Source: Microbacterium sp. MPKO10
GTDB taxonomy: Bacteria; Actinomycetota; Actinomycetes; Actinomycetales; Microbacteriaceae
Direction: 5' to 3'
DNA: 64,000 bases
NCBI RefSeq assembly: GCF_026107415.2
Contig: NZ_JAPCHX010000001.1
Coordinates: 620,001 to 684,000, forward strand
The notes under the pieces were generated by a model that was given only the letters and a program-made list of their open reading frames with translations, was not told where the DNA came from and did no database searches. The position numbers were made by a program, and so were the translations under genes. This document shows, one piece after another, positions 8,569-17,843 of the stretch (position 1 is the stretch's first letter; each line of letters opens with the position of its first letter).

Positions 8569-9507
8569 CTACGCTCCCTCGGCTGAACCATCGTGCAGCA
8601 CCCGGCTGCGATAGTTCTGCGGTGACTCCCCCAGGAGCCGCTTGAACGCCGTACTGAACGCGCTCTCTGACGAGTACCCGAGTTTGGAGGCGATGGGGCG
8701 CATGCGGGACTCCGGTGCCCGCAGCTCACGCTGTGCCAACAGCATCCGCCATCTCACCAAATAGGTGAGCGGAGGCGTTCCCGCCACTTCGCGAAAGCGC
8801 ACAGCGAACCCCGTGCGCGACATGGCAGCGGAGCGGGCGAGGTCATCGAGGCTCCACGACACCTCAGGATGCTCGTGCATCAGGTCAAGCGCCGGTCGCA
8901 GGCGTTCGTCACCGAGCAGCCTCAGCCAGCCGGGCGGCATGTCCGTGCTGCCCGAGAATGTGCGAAGGACGTCGAGGAGAAGCAGCTGACTGTATTGGCG
9001 TACGGCGAACTCTGCACCAGGTCGATCCTCGACGATCTCTGCGAAGAGCTGATTTACATGGCCACGAATCCTCCCCGCTTGGGGCGACGCGGAGCGCACA
9101 TGGGCGACAGGAGGAAGCGCACCGGCGAGCACCTCGCTGCCCTCGACGTTCAGGTCGATGCGACCGCCGATGAACACGTCGGCGCGCTCGGGATCCGCTC
9201 CGTCACGCCTCACGATCGTTCCGTTCGACGGCTGCTCAACCTCGACGACGGGGCCGTCGCCGGAGCCGCCTCGCAGTTCGAGCCACGTCCGCGCATTGAG
9301 CACGGCGACCTCCCCTGCAACGAGCTTGATCGGCTCGTCGATGCCGTCCGTCATCAGCAGTGCTTCACCGCGCGCGACGGCGCAGAACTTCAGCTGCTCC
9401 GCGACATTCCCGTGCGCGCGCCACCGCCCCGTCACCGCGGCACCGCCAGAGACGACGCCGCGAACGGAGATGACGTTCAGAATTTCGGTCAGCCGATCAG
9501 CGCTCAT
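8569..9507 (-). CDS. AraC-family transcriptional regulator with cupin domain
   Basis: The N-terminal 180 residues form a cupin-like sensor of the type found in AraC regulators that control SDR or detoxification genes. The C-terminal 100 residues hold two AraC helix-turn-helix motifs (SWSLDDLARSAAMSRTGFAVRFREVAG and RPIASKLGYSSESAFSTAFKRLLGESP). I place the start at ATG 9507 (MSADRLTEIL), the usual N-terminus of this class; an ATG six codons earlier is possible. It is divergent from an SDR gene that it likely activates. Confidence 0.9.
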   Translation of the reverse strand: MSADRLTEILNVISVRGVVSGGAAVTGRWRAHGNVAEQLKFCAVARGEALLMTDGIDEPIKLVAGEVAVLNARTWLELRGGSGDGPVVEVEQPSNGTIVRRDGADPERADVFIGGRIDLNVEGSEVLAGALPPVAHVRSASPQAGRIRGHVNQLFAEIVEDRPGAEFAVRQYSQLLLLDVLRTFSGSTDMPPGWLRLLGDERLRPALDLMHEHPEVSWSLDDLARSAAMSRTGFAVRFREVAGTPPLTYLVRWRMLLAQRELRAPESRMRPIASKLGYSSESAFSTAFKRLLGESPQNYRSRVLHDGSAEGA

Positions 9508-9528
9508 TCTTGAACTATAGAGCATAGA

Positions 9529-9545
9529 TTACGAACGCTTCGTTA
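9529..9545. promoter_or_regulatory. Short inverted repeat in AraC/SDR divergent promoter
   Basis: ACGAA-CGC-TTCGT at 9531-9543, within TTACGAACGCTTCGTTA, lies midway between the divergent AraC-type and SDR genes. It is an operator or activator-site candidate. Arms are only 5 bp, so support is moderate. Confidence 0.4.
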
Positions 9546-9581
9546 TTCCCCATACACTCTCGGCGCACAATACTGAAAGAC

Positions 9582-10361
9582 ATGACTCAAACGAATTCCA
9601 CTCAGAACCCCACAGCCACGCGTCCCATCGCTCTCGTCAGCGGTGCCAACCGCGGAATCGGCTTCCAGGTGGCGAGCGATCTCGCCGCGCGCGGAATCAC
9701 CGTGCTCATCGGCTCACGCAATCTTGAGCGAGGCCGTGAGGCCGCCGCCCAGATCGGCGAGGATGCTGTCGCCATCCAGCTGGATGTCTCTGACGCCGAT
9801 TCCGTGGCGGCAGCCGCCTCGAGGATCCACACCGAGTTCGGGCGTCTCGACATCCTGGTGAACAACGCTGGCGTCTCGTTCCTCGGCGATCAGAACACTC
9901 CGCTCGACGTCCGCGCGAGCTCCGGCCTTCTCACCGTCGCCCCTCTGGACGTTGTGAGGCAGATGTACGAAATCAACGTGTTCGGAGTCATCGCTCTGAC
10001 GCAGGCGCTGCTTCCGCTCCTCCGCTCCACCGAGGGCTCGCGCATCGTCACCGTCGGCAGCGGGGGCGGTTCGTTGAACGAGAACGCCGACACGTCGAAT
10101 CCGCACCGGCGCATGTTCGGGCTCTATTCCGTATCGAAGTCAGCGCTTCACGCGGTGACCCTCGCGTTCGCGACGGCGCTTGAGCCAGAGGGCATCCCCG
10201 TGAACATTGTCGACCCTGGCATGACAGCCACCGCGCTCAACGACTTTCAGGGAACCAAGTCCGTCGAGCAGGGTGCCGCCCATATCGTCGAGGTAGCCAT
10301 GCGCGGAACGGACGGCCCGACCGGCACATTCACCAGCGACGAGGGCGTCGTGGCCTGGTGA
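9582..10361 (+). CDS. SDR-family NAD(P)-dependent oxidoreductase
   Basis: A complete classical SDR of 259 residues: cofactor motif SGANRGIG (residues 20-27), NNAG at about 87-90, an active-site serine in VTVGSGGGSL, and catalytic YSVSK near residue 184. The PG motif (VDPGMTATALN) is present. It resembles carbonyl-reductase-like SDRs, but the substrate cannot be assigned. Expression is probably controlled by the divergent AraC-type regulator. Confidence 0.92.
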   Translation: MTQTNSTQNPTATRPIALVSGANRGIGFQVASDLAARGITVLIGSRNLERGREAAAQIGEDAVAIQLDVSDADSVAAAASRIHTEFGRLDILVNNAGVSFLGDQNTPLDVRASSGLLTVAPLDVVRQMYEINVFGVIALTQALLPLLRSTEGSRIVTVGSGGGSLNENADTSNPHRRMFGLYSVSKSALHAVTLAFATALEPEGIPVNIVDPGMTATALNDFQGTKSVEQGAAHIVEVAMRGTDGPTGTFTSDEGVVAW

Positions 10362-10392
10362 TACGACGCATGATCGCGCGAGAGCCCCGGCG

Positions 10393-10962
10393 TCAACTCT
10401 GTGTGCTTGCCTCATAGACCTCGTCAAGCGCGCGCCGCGCCACGACCCCGAAATCGTCGCCGCACCCTCGACCCGACCACCGCTCGTAGGCGATGTCCAT
10501 GGCGAGGGCACCGAACTCAGCGGCAATCCGGGCGGCCAGCTCAGGCACCCCGCGACGAACGAGACCGTCGGTCAGTGCTGCAGTGATCGAGAGACCCTTA
10601 AGCGCCTCGCGTTCTTGCAACTCCGGGTTGTCTGCGATCACCGCGCGGCGACGCGCAGAGAACTCACGGGTCTCGGGAGTGAACGTCTGGCTGCCCACCG
10701 CATCGAGCGCAGCGGCGATCACCTCGCGTGGTGTCAGCTCAGCGGGAAGATCCTCGATCGCCCGCTCGAGCAGAGCGGCCACCTCGCCACCTCCGAACAG
10801 AACCTCTCGCTTGTCGGGAAAATGCCGAAAGAAGGTGCTCTTGGTCAGCCCCGCGCGTTCGGCGATTTCGATCACCGTCGTGTTCTCGTAACCGTTCTCG
10901 GCGAACAGCTCGACGGCTGCCGCGATAAGCCGCACACGGGCATCGGGCTTCCAACGAGGCAT
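10393..10962 (-). CDS. TetR/AcrR-family transcriptional regulator
   Basis: The 189-residue protein has a canonical TetR N-terminal DNA-binding domain (AAAVELFAENGYENTTVIEIAERAGLTKSTFFRHFPDKREVLF, residues 14-56). The C-terminal domain is all-helical and family-divergent. It is divergent from the oxidoreductase gene at 11074. Twin 21-bp operator-like palindromes in front of that gene make it the likely local repressor. Confidence 0.92.
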   Translation of the reverse strand: MPRWKPDARVRLIAAAVELFAENGYENTTVIEIAERAGLTKSTFFRHFPDKREVLFGGGEVAALLERAIEDLPAELTPREVIAAALDAVGSQTFTPETREFSARRRAVIADNPELQEREALKGLSITAALTDGLVRRGVPELAARIAAEFGALAMDIAYERWSGRGCGDDFGVVARRALDEVYEASTQS

Positions 10963-11002
10963 GCGACGAGTTTATCGGACCACGTTGCATCAAGTGGCGA
11001 CG

Positions 11003-11055
11003 TGATGGCACTTAGTCCCATCACGGGTGTACAGTGATAAGACTTAGTCCCATCA
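11003..11055. promoter_or_regulatory. Twin TetR-type operators before oxidoreductase gene
   Basis: Two 21-bp imperfect palindromes, 11003-11023 (TGATGG...CCATCA) and 11035-11055 (TGATAA...CCATCA), share the core ACTTAGTCCCATCA. They are spaced 32 bp centre to centre, close to three helical turns, so both could be bound on one face of the DNA. They lie 18-70 bp before the oxidoreductase start. Confidence 0.72.
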
Positions 11056-11073
11056 CATTAATCGGAGGTCGAT

Positions 11074-12003
11074 ATGAGTCGAGCCGTTATGTACGAAGAG
11101 TTTGGCGGACCAGAGGTTCTGAACGTGACGGAGGTCACCGAACCTCACCCGGGGCCGGGCGAGGTTCGCATCCGCGTCACCGCGGCCGGCCTCAACCCGA
11201 TGGACTGGATCATTGCTGCGCAGGCAGAGGCGGCAGAGATGTGGGGCGTCAGCCTCCCGGCAGGGTTCGGCTCTGACTTCGCTGGGGTCGTCGACGAAGT
11301 CGGAGAGGGAAGTGAGCGGTTCTCCCCAGGCGATCGAGTCTTCGGCGGGGCGATCGCCAAGGCGGTGGCAGACTATGCCATCGTCTCGACGGAACCCTCT
11401 GCCCTCTACGAGCTTCACCACCTTCCCGACGACGTCAGCGACGAGATCGGTGCCGCGCTGGCGACGCCAGGGCTGACCGCTGCCGCCGCTCTCGACACGA
11501 TCGGTGTGGGCCCGGGCGACACTATGCTCATCGGCGGCGCGGCGGGAGGCGTCGGAGTGCTCACCGTCCAGTTGGCCACGCTCGCCGGGGCACGCGTGAT
11601 CGGCACGGGCTCAGAGGGAACGTTCGATTTTCTGCGCTCACTCGGCGCTGAGCCGGTCACGTACGGCCCCGGTCTGGCCGACCGAGTCAGAGCCCTCGCG
11701 CCCGAAGGCGTCACGGCGGCAGCCGACCTGTTCGGCACAGAGACTGTCGAGGCCGCGCTCGAGCTCGGTGTGGCGAAACAGCGCATCACGTGGATCGCCG
11801 CGGGCGGGGCAGTGCCCGACGGCATCCGCTGGTCGACTGGTTCAGAGGCAGCCCCCGGTGCACTCGAGAAGATTGTGCACGCCGTCAGTGCCGGAGACAT
11901 TGCCGTGCCCATTGCCGCCACGTTCCCACTCGAGCAGATTCGCGACGCTGTGCAGCTGCAGGCGGGCCGTCACGCTCACGGCAAGATCGTCGTCGTTCCC
12001 TGA
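11074..12003 (+). CDS. NADP-dependent oxidoreductase, quinone-oxidoreductase/MDR type
   Basis: A 309-residue medium-chain reductase: an N-terminal GroES-like part (GPEVLNVTEVTEPHPGPGEVRIRV; AAGLNPMDW) and a Rossmann NADP site GGAAGGVGVLTVQLA near residues 150-165. It lacks the zinc-binding cysteines of alcohol dehydrogenases, as in quinone oxidoreductases. An SD-like GGAGG lies 7 bp before the ATG. Twin palindromes upstream point to repression by the divergent TetR protein, probably relieved by an electrophile (inference). Confidence 0.9.
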   Translation: MSRAVMYEEFGGPEVLNVTEVTEPHPGPGEVRIRVTAAGLNPMDWIIAAQAEAAEMWGVSLPAGFGSDFAGVVDEVGEGSERFSPGDRVFGGAIAKAVADYAIVSTEPSALYELHHLPDDVSDEIGAALATPGLTAAAALDTIGVGPGDTMLIGGAAGGVGVLTVQLATLAGARVIGTGSEGTFDFLRSLGAEPVTYGPGLADRVRALAPEGVTAAADLFGTETVEAALELGVAKQRITWIAAGGAVPDGIRWSTGSEAAPGALEKIVHAVSAGDIAVPIAATFPLEQIRDAVQLQAGRHAHGKIVVVP

Positions 12004-12051
12004 CCTCTCGCAAGCGCATGTGCGTCGACGACGACTGTCAGAAGCAGCCCG

Positions 12052-13539
12052 TCACAGGCCAGCACCGAGTTCGCGCATCGAGGCGAGCGTGACCTTCTCG
12101 CGCGGCGGGATCACTGCCGGATGCGTTCCCGCCATCTCCTCGATGACGCGCAGCACCTGGCAGCTGTAACCGAACTCGTTGTCGTACCAGACGTAGAGCA
12201 CCACGTTCTCCGCGTCGGCAATCGTCGCCAGCCCGTCGACAATGCCCGCCCGGTGCGAGCCCACGAAGTCCGTCGATACGATCTCGGGCGATTCGATGTA
12301 GTCAACCTGCTGCCGCAACTTCGAGTGCAGAGACACCGCGCGCAGGTAAGCGTTGAGCTCATCGCGATCCGCAGCGGCTGTGAGGGCCAGGTTCAGAATT
12401 GCGAGCGACACGTCCGGCGTCGGAACACGGATCGAACTCCCCGTCAGCTTGCCTGCCAGCTGCGGAAGCGCCTTGGCCACGGCCTTGGCCGCGCCGGTCT
12501 CGGTGATCACCATGTTGAGCGCCGCAGATCGCCCGCGTCGCTCCCCGTTGTGGAAGTTGTCGATCAGGTTCTGGTCGTTCGTATACGAGTGCACGGTCTC
12601 GACATGGCCGCGCACGACGCCATACGCCTCGTCGATTGCCGCGAGCACCGGCGTGATGGCGTTCGTCGTACACGAGGCGGCCGAGAGGATGCTGTCGCCG
12701 TCAGCGATCTCGTCGTGATTGATGCCGTACACAATGTTCTTCACGTCGCCCTTGCCCGGAGCCGTGAGCAGCACACGCCCCACGCCCGTCGAGTGCAGAT
12801 GCTGTTCAAGCCCGGCCCGGTCGCGCCAGCGCCCCGTGTTGTCTACGACGATCGCGTCGTCGATGCCGTACTCGGTGTAATCGATGCTCGCCGGGTCGTT
12901 CGAGTAGATCACCTGAATCAGTGTGCCGTTCGCGAGAATCGTGTCGTTCTCGTCATCGACGGTCAGAGTTCCGGCGAAAGGGCCGTGCACTGAATCCCGC
13001 CGCAGAAGGCTTGCGCGCTTCATGAGGTCGTCGTCGCTCCCCTTGCGCACCACGATCGCGCGCAGCCGCAGACCAGCATCGCCGCCATCGTGAGCGATCA
13101 GCAGGCGAGCAACAAGTCTGCCGATGCGGCCGAAGCCATACAGCACGACGTCCCGCGGCTCGACCGGGGCTGACCCCGCCTCGGTGCTGTCCGCAAGCTC
13201 GTCTCGCAGAAACTCATGAAGGCTCAGCCCCTCACCGCGATCACGGTAGGCCTGATGCAACCGCGCGATGTCGAGCGACGCCGGCCCCGGCTTCAGCTCG
13301 GTGAGTGCCTCGAGCACAGCTGTCGAGGCATCCATCGACATAGTCTGCGCCCCCGCCTGCCTGGCGAACTTGTGCGCCTTGATGAGGTCAATCGTCGAGA
13401 GACCGATGAGCCGCCGCCCGTGAATCGACGTCACGACTCCGTGGTTGCGATAGAGGCCGCCGACCAGCGGGATGAGGCGCTCGGCCTGCTCTTCCCGTGC
13501 GATCCAGTGCGTGCGGTGGGCTTCTGCGGTGCTGTTCAC
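12052..13539 (-). CDS. gap: Glyceraldehyde-3-phosphate dehydrogenase, long GapB-like form
   Basis: The GAPDH core is clear: GFGRIGR cofactor loop at residues 135-141 and catalytic Cys290 in SAASCTTNAITP. Before it lies an N-terminal extension of about 125 residues, giving 495 in total. This long form matches Corynebacterium GapB-like enzymes of about 480 residues, known as NADP-preferring gluconeogenic GAPDH. No pgk/tpi genes lie nearby, so it is not the glycolytic cluster copy. The N-terminal extension (LIPLVGGLYRNHGVVTSIHGRRLIG) is conserved in that subfamily. Confidence 0.92.
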   Translation of the reverse strand: MNSTAEAHRTHWIAREEQAERLIPLVGGLYRNHGVVTSIHGRRLIGLSTIDLIKAHKFARQAGAQTMSMDASTAVLEALTELKPGPASLDIARLHQAYRDRGEGLSLHEFLRDELADSTEAGSAPVEPRDVVLYGFGRIGRLVARLLIAHDGGDAGLRLRAIVVRKGSDDDLMKRASLLRRDSVHGPFAGTLTVDDENDTILANGTLIQVIYSNDPASIDYTEYGIDDAIVVDNTGRWRDRAGLEQHLHSTGVGRVLLTAPGKGDVKNIVYGINHDEIADGDSILSAASCTTNAITPVLAAIDEAYGVVRGHVETVHSYTNDQNLIDNFHNGERRGRSAALNMVITETGAAKAVAKALPQLAGKLTGSSIRVPTPDVSLAILNLALTAAADRDELNAYLRAVSLHSKLRQQVDYIESPEIVSTDFVGSHRAGIVDGLATIADAENVVLYVWYDNEFGYSCQVLRVIEEMAGTHPAVIPPREKVTLASMRELGAGL

Positions 13540-13732
13540 AGCGCGTGCGCTCCTTCTGCCTGACTGCCTCGTGAGCAGACAGCGTTGTCATGAATTTTGG
13601 GCACGCCGAATGGCGTGGAGAAACGGGGCGTGGCCTTAGTTTACCAAGCGCGTACCCGCAGAAGGCTGGGAGCACATCGGGCCGAAGTCGCGGTGCTTAC
13701 CGACTCGGCAGCAGTGCTCGGGCAGGGTGCGC

Positions 13733-14350
13733 TCAGACCGGCCGCACCGGCTGACGCAGAATCGTGCGCAGCTTCTCAGGCGCCGTCTTGCGGGGATCAG
13801 AGAGATAGATCTCGTGGTGCCTGCCCATCAGCGCGTAGCCGGCATCCGGAATGACTGTATCGTGCATCTCAGCGATCAGGGGGCCTTCGGCATCGTAGGG
13901 CCCGACGTGCAGCACCTGCGCAGCACGGTGACCAGGATGCTGCGCCCAGCGCACACGATCGAGTGCTGCCGGGTTCTTCTTTCGTCGCACCTGCTCGTTC
14001 GCTTCGGCCACCATCTCGTCATCGATCCAGTCTGGCTGCGCGATCATCATCGTCCAGTCCCAGTCGGCCTTGCGACGCTCGGTGAACGCCGCCCAGTCGT
14101 CAGCCGACCACAGTCCCTCGAGCGGAGCCACCGTGTGCACCCTCCCGAGGTTCTGCTTCGCGCGAGCCCGGATGCCTTATGACAGTGAGAACAGCGCGAC
14201 GACGGCATCCGTATACGCGCTCGTCGTGTTTGGGTCGCCGTGCCCGTCGACCATGAGGTAAGACAAGGTCGGCACGTCCACGAGTGAGAAGACTCCGGGC
14301 TTCGGCGCATAGAGCACGGGGTACTTCTTCTTGATGTCCTCGTTCTGCAT
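13733..14350 (-). pseudogene. GyrI-like small-molecule-binding protein, interrupted by one TAA
   Basis: From ATG 14350 the frame reads MQNEDIKKKYPVLYAPKPG and continues for 57 codons to FSLS, then a TAA at 14177-14179. The same frame resumes GIRARAKQNLGRVHTVAPLEGLW and runs to the normal end at 13733, about 205 codons in total. The join SLS-stop-GIR fits the family pattern with an aromatic residue there, so TAT or TAC to TAA is the simplest change. The rest shows no frameshift or further stop. Either a recent nonsense mutation or a base-calling error. A GTG at 14140 could restart a 135-residue fragment. Confidence 0.8.
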
Positions 14351-14452
14351 CGGCATCCTTGTTCACATCGTCTCGCTCGTGCCGCGCCCGTGCATGCGGC
14401 GACGCACCGGGAGCTTGATTGCGCTATCCACTGAAAGGTTACGCTGTACGCA

Positions 14453-14683
14453 ATGACACAGTCGGGTCGTACAGCAACGCGCTTCGCTCTACTGGGCGTG
14501 GCACTCACCCTCGTCACCATCGCGCTTGCTGTGATCATTGTCACCACAGACCTCCCGCTTCTCGTTCGAGCAGGACTCGGAATCGTTGGCGGTCTGACGC
14601 TCATCGGCGCAGGGGCGACAATCGGCTACGCGATCGCGGTCATTCGCCTGCGAGATGAAGACAATGATGAGGACGAAGACTGA
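14453..14683 (+). CDS. Small two-TM membrane protein
   Basis: This 76-residue product has two hydrophobic helices (about residues 10-30 and 36-64) and an acidic C-terminus ending DEDNDEDED. There is no recognised family. Codon use looks genuine and there is no competing frame. Small proteins of this form are common in actinobacterial genomes, with no defined role. Confidence 0.6.
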   Translation: MTQSGRTATRFALLGVALTLVTIALAVIIVTTDLPLLVRAGLGIVGGLTLIGAGATIGYAIAVIRLRDEDNDEDED

Positions 14684-15010
14684 CGGCGGCGTGCACCGAC
14701 GAGCCCTCGGCCAGACGAGAGCTGATGGGCGACAGAGCGAAGCCGCACCAAACGCCGCCGCAACTGAACATCACACCTGCTGGGTCACGCCGCGACCAGC
14801 GCACACCGTGACCGGGGCCGACCACGGCATCACTGCCTGACACCGTTGCCCGCTGAAGACTGTGCGCTGGCCCCCAGCCAGCGCAGCGCTGAGCCACACC
14901 AGTTCGGGGCGCCGAGGCGTTCAGGCGTTCGGAACTTCTTGCCGAAACGCCGCTGGCGACGCGCCCCGAACGGCGCGTCGCCAGCATTGTCCGAATGTGT
15001 GAACGCGAAT
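14684..15010. other. Intergenic region with two hairpins before converging ectD
   Basis: This 327-bp stretch lies between the small membrane gene and the 3' end of ectD. It has no convincing ORF. It holds a 7-bp-stem hairpin (14864-14884) and a perfect 14-bp-stem hairpin (14952-14985). Confidence 0.6.
14952..14985. terminator. 14-bp-stem hairpin, probable ect operon terminator
   Basis: GCTGGCGACGCGCC at 14952-14965 and its exact complement at 14972-14985 enclose a 6-nt loop. It is placed 25 bp past the ectD stop codon (minus strand). It lacks a U-tract, as many actinobacterial terminators do. Confidence 0.75.
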
Positions 15011-15910
15011 TCAGCCCGCGGGAGTGAAATCACGCGCCCCCGCGAACTCCGGGCGCGGGCTGCTCGTCGAGAACGGATCGACGGCGGTGTTCTCCACACT
15101 GTTGAACACGATGAACACATTGGACCGCGCGAACGGCGTCACGTTGCCGTTCGATGCGTGCATGCAGTTGCAGTCGAACATGATCGCGCCGCCTGCCGTG
15201 CCCTCGAGCACATCAATGCCGTACGTGTCGGCGAACTCGGTGAGCGTCTCCTTCTCGGGAGTGCCTGCCCCCTGCATGATGAGGGACTTCTTGTAGTTGT
15301 CCTCCGGGGTCTCACCCGCGCACGACACGTACTTCTTGTGCGAACCCGGCATGATCATGAGCGGGCCGTTGAACGAGTAGTTATCGGTCAGCGAAATCGA
15401 GATGCTCACGGTGCGCATGCGCGGAAGCCCGTCTTCGGCATGCCACGTCTCGAAATCCGAGTGCCACATGAACTCCTTGCCCTCAAACCCAGGCTTGAAG
15501 TTCACGCGCGACTGGTGAATGTAGACGTCTGAGCCGAGCAGCTGCTTCGCCCGACCGACCACGCGTGGATCGTTCGCGATCTTCGCGAAGACGTCGCTGA
15601 CCTTGTGGATCTCGAAGATCGAGCGAACCTCGTCACTCGCCGCCTCAACGATCGTGCGCTCGTCGCGGCGCACGCTCTCGTCTGCCGAGAGCCGCTTGAG
15701 CTCATCCTTCAGCGCGGCGACCTCGTCGGCGCTGATGAGCTCATCGATGGCCAGATACCCGTTGCGGTCATAGCCGCTGAGCGTCTCAGCATCCATGGGG
15801 CCGTCGTCGGCCGTGCCGTAGAGCGTGGGATCCTCACGATCGAACACCCTCTCGGCACCACCTGTGCGCGTCGGGTAAACATCGGTCTGGACTGTCTGGG
15901 TTGCAGTCAC
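15011..15910 (-). CDS. ectD: Ectoine hydroxylase (EctD)
   Basis: This Fe(II)/2-oxoglutarate dioxygenase converts ectoine to 5-hydroxyectoine. The iron triad is His150, Asp152 (WHSDFETWH) and His251 (NCMHASNGN), matching the spacing in characterised EctD proteins. The NFKPGFEGKEFMWHSD signature is intact. I choose the GTG at 15910 because AAAGGAGG lies 5-12 bases before it; the longer frame from ATG 15946 would bury that ribosome site inside the coding region. It is the last gene of the ectABCD operon. Confidence 0.96.
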   Translation of the reverse strand: MTATQTVQTDVYPTRTGGAERVFDREDPTLYGTADDGPMDAETLSGYDRNGYLAIDELISADEVAALKDELKRLSADESVRRDERTIVEAASDEVRSIFEIHKVSDVFAKIANDPRVVGRAKQLLGSDVYIHQSRVNFKPGFEGKEFMWHSDFETWHAEDGLPRMRTVSISISLTDNYSFNGPLMIMPGSHKKYVSCAGETPEDNYKKSLIMQGAGTPEKETLTEFADTYGIDVLEGTAGGAIMFDCNCMHASNGNVTPFARSNVFIVFNSVENTAVDPFSTSSPRPEFAGARDFTPAG

Positions 15911-16009
15911 GTACTCCTCCTTTGACGGTTTTGTTCGTTCTTGCATGGATCACCCAAACGACAGCAGCCGGGCCAGCTTTCGCTGACTCGGCTGCTGTGA
16001 TTGGGAGCT

Positions 16010-16411
16010 TTACGCGCCCGTTGGCTCTTCGACGATGAGCGGATACACGCCGTTCTCGTCGTGAATCTCGCGACCGGTCACCGGCGGGTTGAACACGCAC
16101 ACGCACTTGATCTCGGTGCGCGGGCGCACAATGTGCTTGTCGTGGTCGTTCAGCAGGTACACCGTTCCCGGCTTCAGCTCGTGGGTCTCGCCCGTCGCCT
16201 TGTCGGTGATGGTGCCTTCACCCTGCGTGATGAAGACCGCTTCGATGTGGTTCGCGTACCAGAACTCGCTCTCGGTTCCGGCGTACAGCGTGGTCTCGTG
16301 CACCGAGAATCCCACGCCTTCCTTTGCGAGGATGATGCGCTTGCTGCGCCAGTTCTCGCTCTTGATGTCGGACTCGGTGCCCTCGACATCTTCTACACTG
16401 CGGACGATCAT
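16010..16411 (-). CDS. ectC: L-ectoine synthase
   Basis: EctC is a cupin enzyme that cyclises N-gamma-acetyl-diaminobutyrate to ectoine. The 133-residue length and [17 protein letters not shown]-terminus are diagnostic. Metal-binding cupin motifs include [17 protein letters not shown] and [12 protein letters not shown]. The ATG overlaps the ectB stop (ATGA), indicating coupled translation. A gap of about 100 bp separates it from ectD. Confidence 0.97.
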   Translation of the reverse strand: MIVRSVEDVEGTESDIKSENWRSKRIILAKEGVGFSVHETTLYAGTESEFWYANHIEAVFITQGEGTITDKATGETHELKPGTVYLLNDHDKHIVRPRTEIKCVCVFNPPVTGREIHDENGVYPLIVEEPTGA

Positions 16412-17724
16412 GCGAAGCTCTCCTCGCTCTTAGAAATGGTGGATGCTGAGCTCGCCAGCTCACCCGAGGCAACCGTGGCAACGGCGCTCTCGAGAATGTC
16501 GAGTCCGGCGTCAAGAACATCTTCGGGAATGGTCAGGGCCGCAAGCAACTTCACGACCTCACCGCTCGGGCCGGCGGTCTCCACGAGAAGCCCGTTCTTG
16601 AAGGCCTCCTCGCAGACTGCATCCGCGAGCTCGCCGCTCGTCATCTCGATGCCGCGCGCGAGCCCACGGCCCTTCGCGGCAACCGTGATGCCGGGCGTCA
16701 CGTCGACGATCGACTGGAAGCGCTTCGCGACAGTCTCACCCTTGTCCTTGATGGACGTGGTGAACGCGTCATCGGACCAGTACTCGCGGATCGCCGCCGT
16801 CGCCGTCGCAAAGCCGGCGCTGATGCCGCGGAATGTGCCGTTGTGCTCACCGGGCTCCCAGACGTCAAGCTCAGGCTTGAGCAGCGTCAGAGCCATGGGG
16901 ATGCCGTAGCCGGAGATCGACTTCGACAGGCACACCATGTCCGGCTCGATGCCCGCCTCTTCGAAGCTGAAGAACGTGCCGGTTCGGCCGCATCCCATCT
17001 GGACGTCGTCGATGATCAGCAGGATGTCGTGCTCCTTGCAGAGCTTCGACAGGTTCTGCAGCCACTCGTAGCGAGCGGGGTTGATGCCGCCCTCGCCCTG
17101 GACCGTCTCGACGATGACAGCACCGGGCTTGTTCAGGCCGCTGCCGCTGTCGGTGAGCAGGCGCTCGAGGTAGAAGAAGTCGGGGTAGTCGCCGTCGAAG
17201 TAGTCGTCGTACGGCATGGGAGTGGCGTGCACGAGGGGGATGCCCGCGCCGCCGCGCTTGAGGGAGTTGCCGGTGACGGAGAGCGCACCGAGCGTCATGC
17301 CGTGGAAGCCGTTCGTGAAGCTGATGACCGACTCGCGGCCGGTGTACTTGCGTGCCAGCTTGAGGGCGGCTTCGGTCGCCTGCGTTCCACCGGGGCCCGG
17401 GAAGGCGAGCTTATAGTTGAGCCCGCGCGGCTTCAGGATCAGGTCGTTGAACGTCTGGATGAACTCCTGGCGCGACTTCGTGAACATGTCGAGCGAGTGC
17501 ATCACGCGGTCATCGCTGATGTAGTCGATCAGGACCTTCTTGAGCACCGGGTTGTTGTGCCCGTAGTTGAGCGCACCGGCGCCGGCGAAGAAGTCGATGT
17601 ACTCGCGGCCGTCCACGTCGTACATGTGGCTGCCGACCGCGCGATCGAACTCAGCGGGCCACGAGCGCGAATAGCTGCGCACCTCTGACTCGAGAGCAAT
17701 AATGTCATCTGAAATGGGGGACAT
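16408..17724 (-). CDS. ectB: Diaminobutyrate--2-oxoglutarate aminotransferase
   Basis: EctB makes L-2,4-diaminobutyrate from aspartate semialdehyde. It is a class III PLP aminotransferase of 438 residues: [34 protein letters not shown], the Asp of the cofactor site in [15 protein letters not shown], and the PLP lysine in LSKSISGYG. The start is ATG 17724 ([15 protein letters not shown]), preceded by AAGGAAGGA; the much longer open frame upstream runs into ectA and is not coding. Second gene of the operon. Confidence 0.97.
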   Translation of the reverse strand: MSPISDDIIALESEVRSYSRSWPAEFDRAVGSHMYDVDGREYIDFFAGAGALNYGHNNPVLKKVLIDYISDDRVMHSLDMFTKSRQEFIQTFNDLILKPRGLNYKLAFPGPGGTQATEAALKLARKYTGRESVISFTNGFHGMTLGALSVTGNSLKRGGAGIPLVHATPMPYDDYFDGDYPDFFYLERLLTDSGSGLNKPGAVIVETVQGEGGINPARYEWLQNLSKLCKEHDILLIIDDVQMGCGRTGTFFSFEEAGIEPDMVCLSKSISGYGIPMALTLLKPELDVWEPGEHNGTFRGISAGFATATAAIREYWSDDAFTTSIKDKGETVAKRFQSIVDVTPGITVAAKGRGLARGIEMTSGELADAVCEEAFKNGLLVETAGPSGEVVKLLAALTIPEDVLDAGLDILESAVATVASGELASSASTISKSEESFA

Positions 17725-17843
17725 CACGATTCCTTCCTTCATGAGGATGCCGTGAATCTTTGAATTGACGTCGTGCGCAGGCGTCACGGGTGATCCTGCA
17801 CGCGTCGCGAGGTCAGCGGTGGCCGCCCTCGACGTGTGGGGTG

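Noticed and set aside
15911-15946. Longer EctD N-terminus MQERTKPSKEEY
   Set aside because: This stretch encodes the strong AAAGGAGG ribosome site of the GTG start, so it is leader, not coding.
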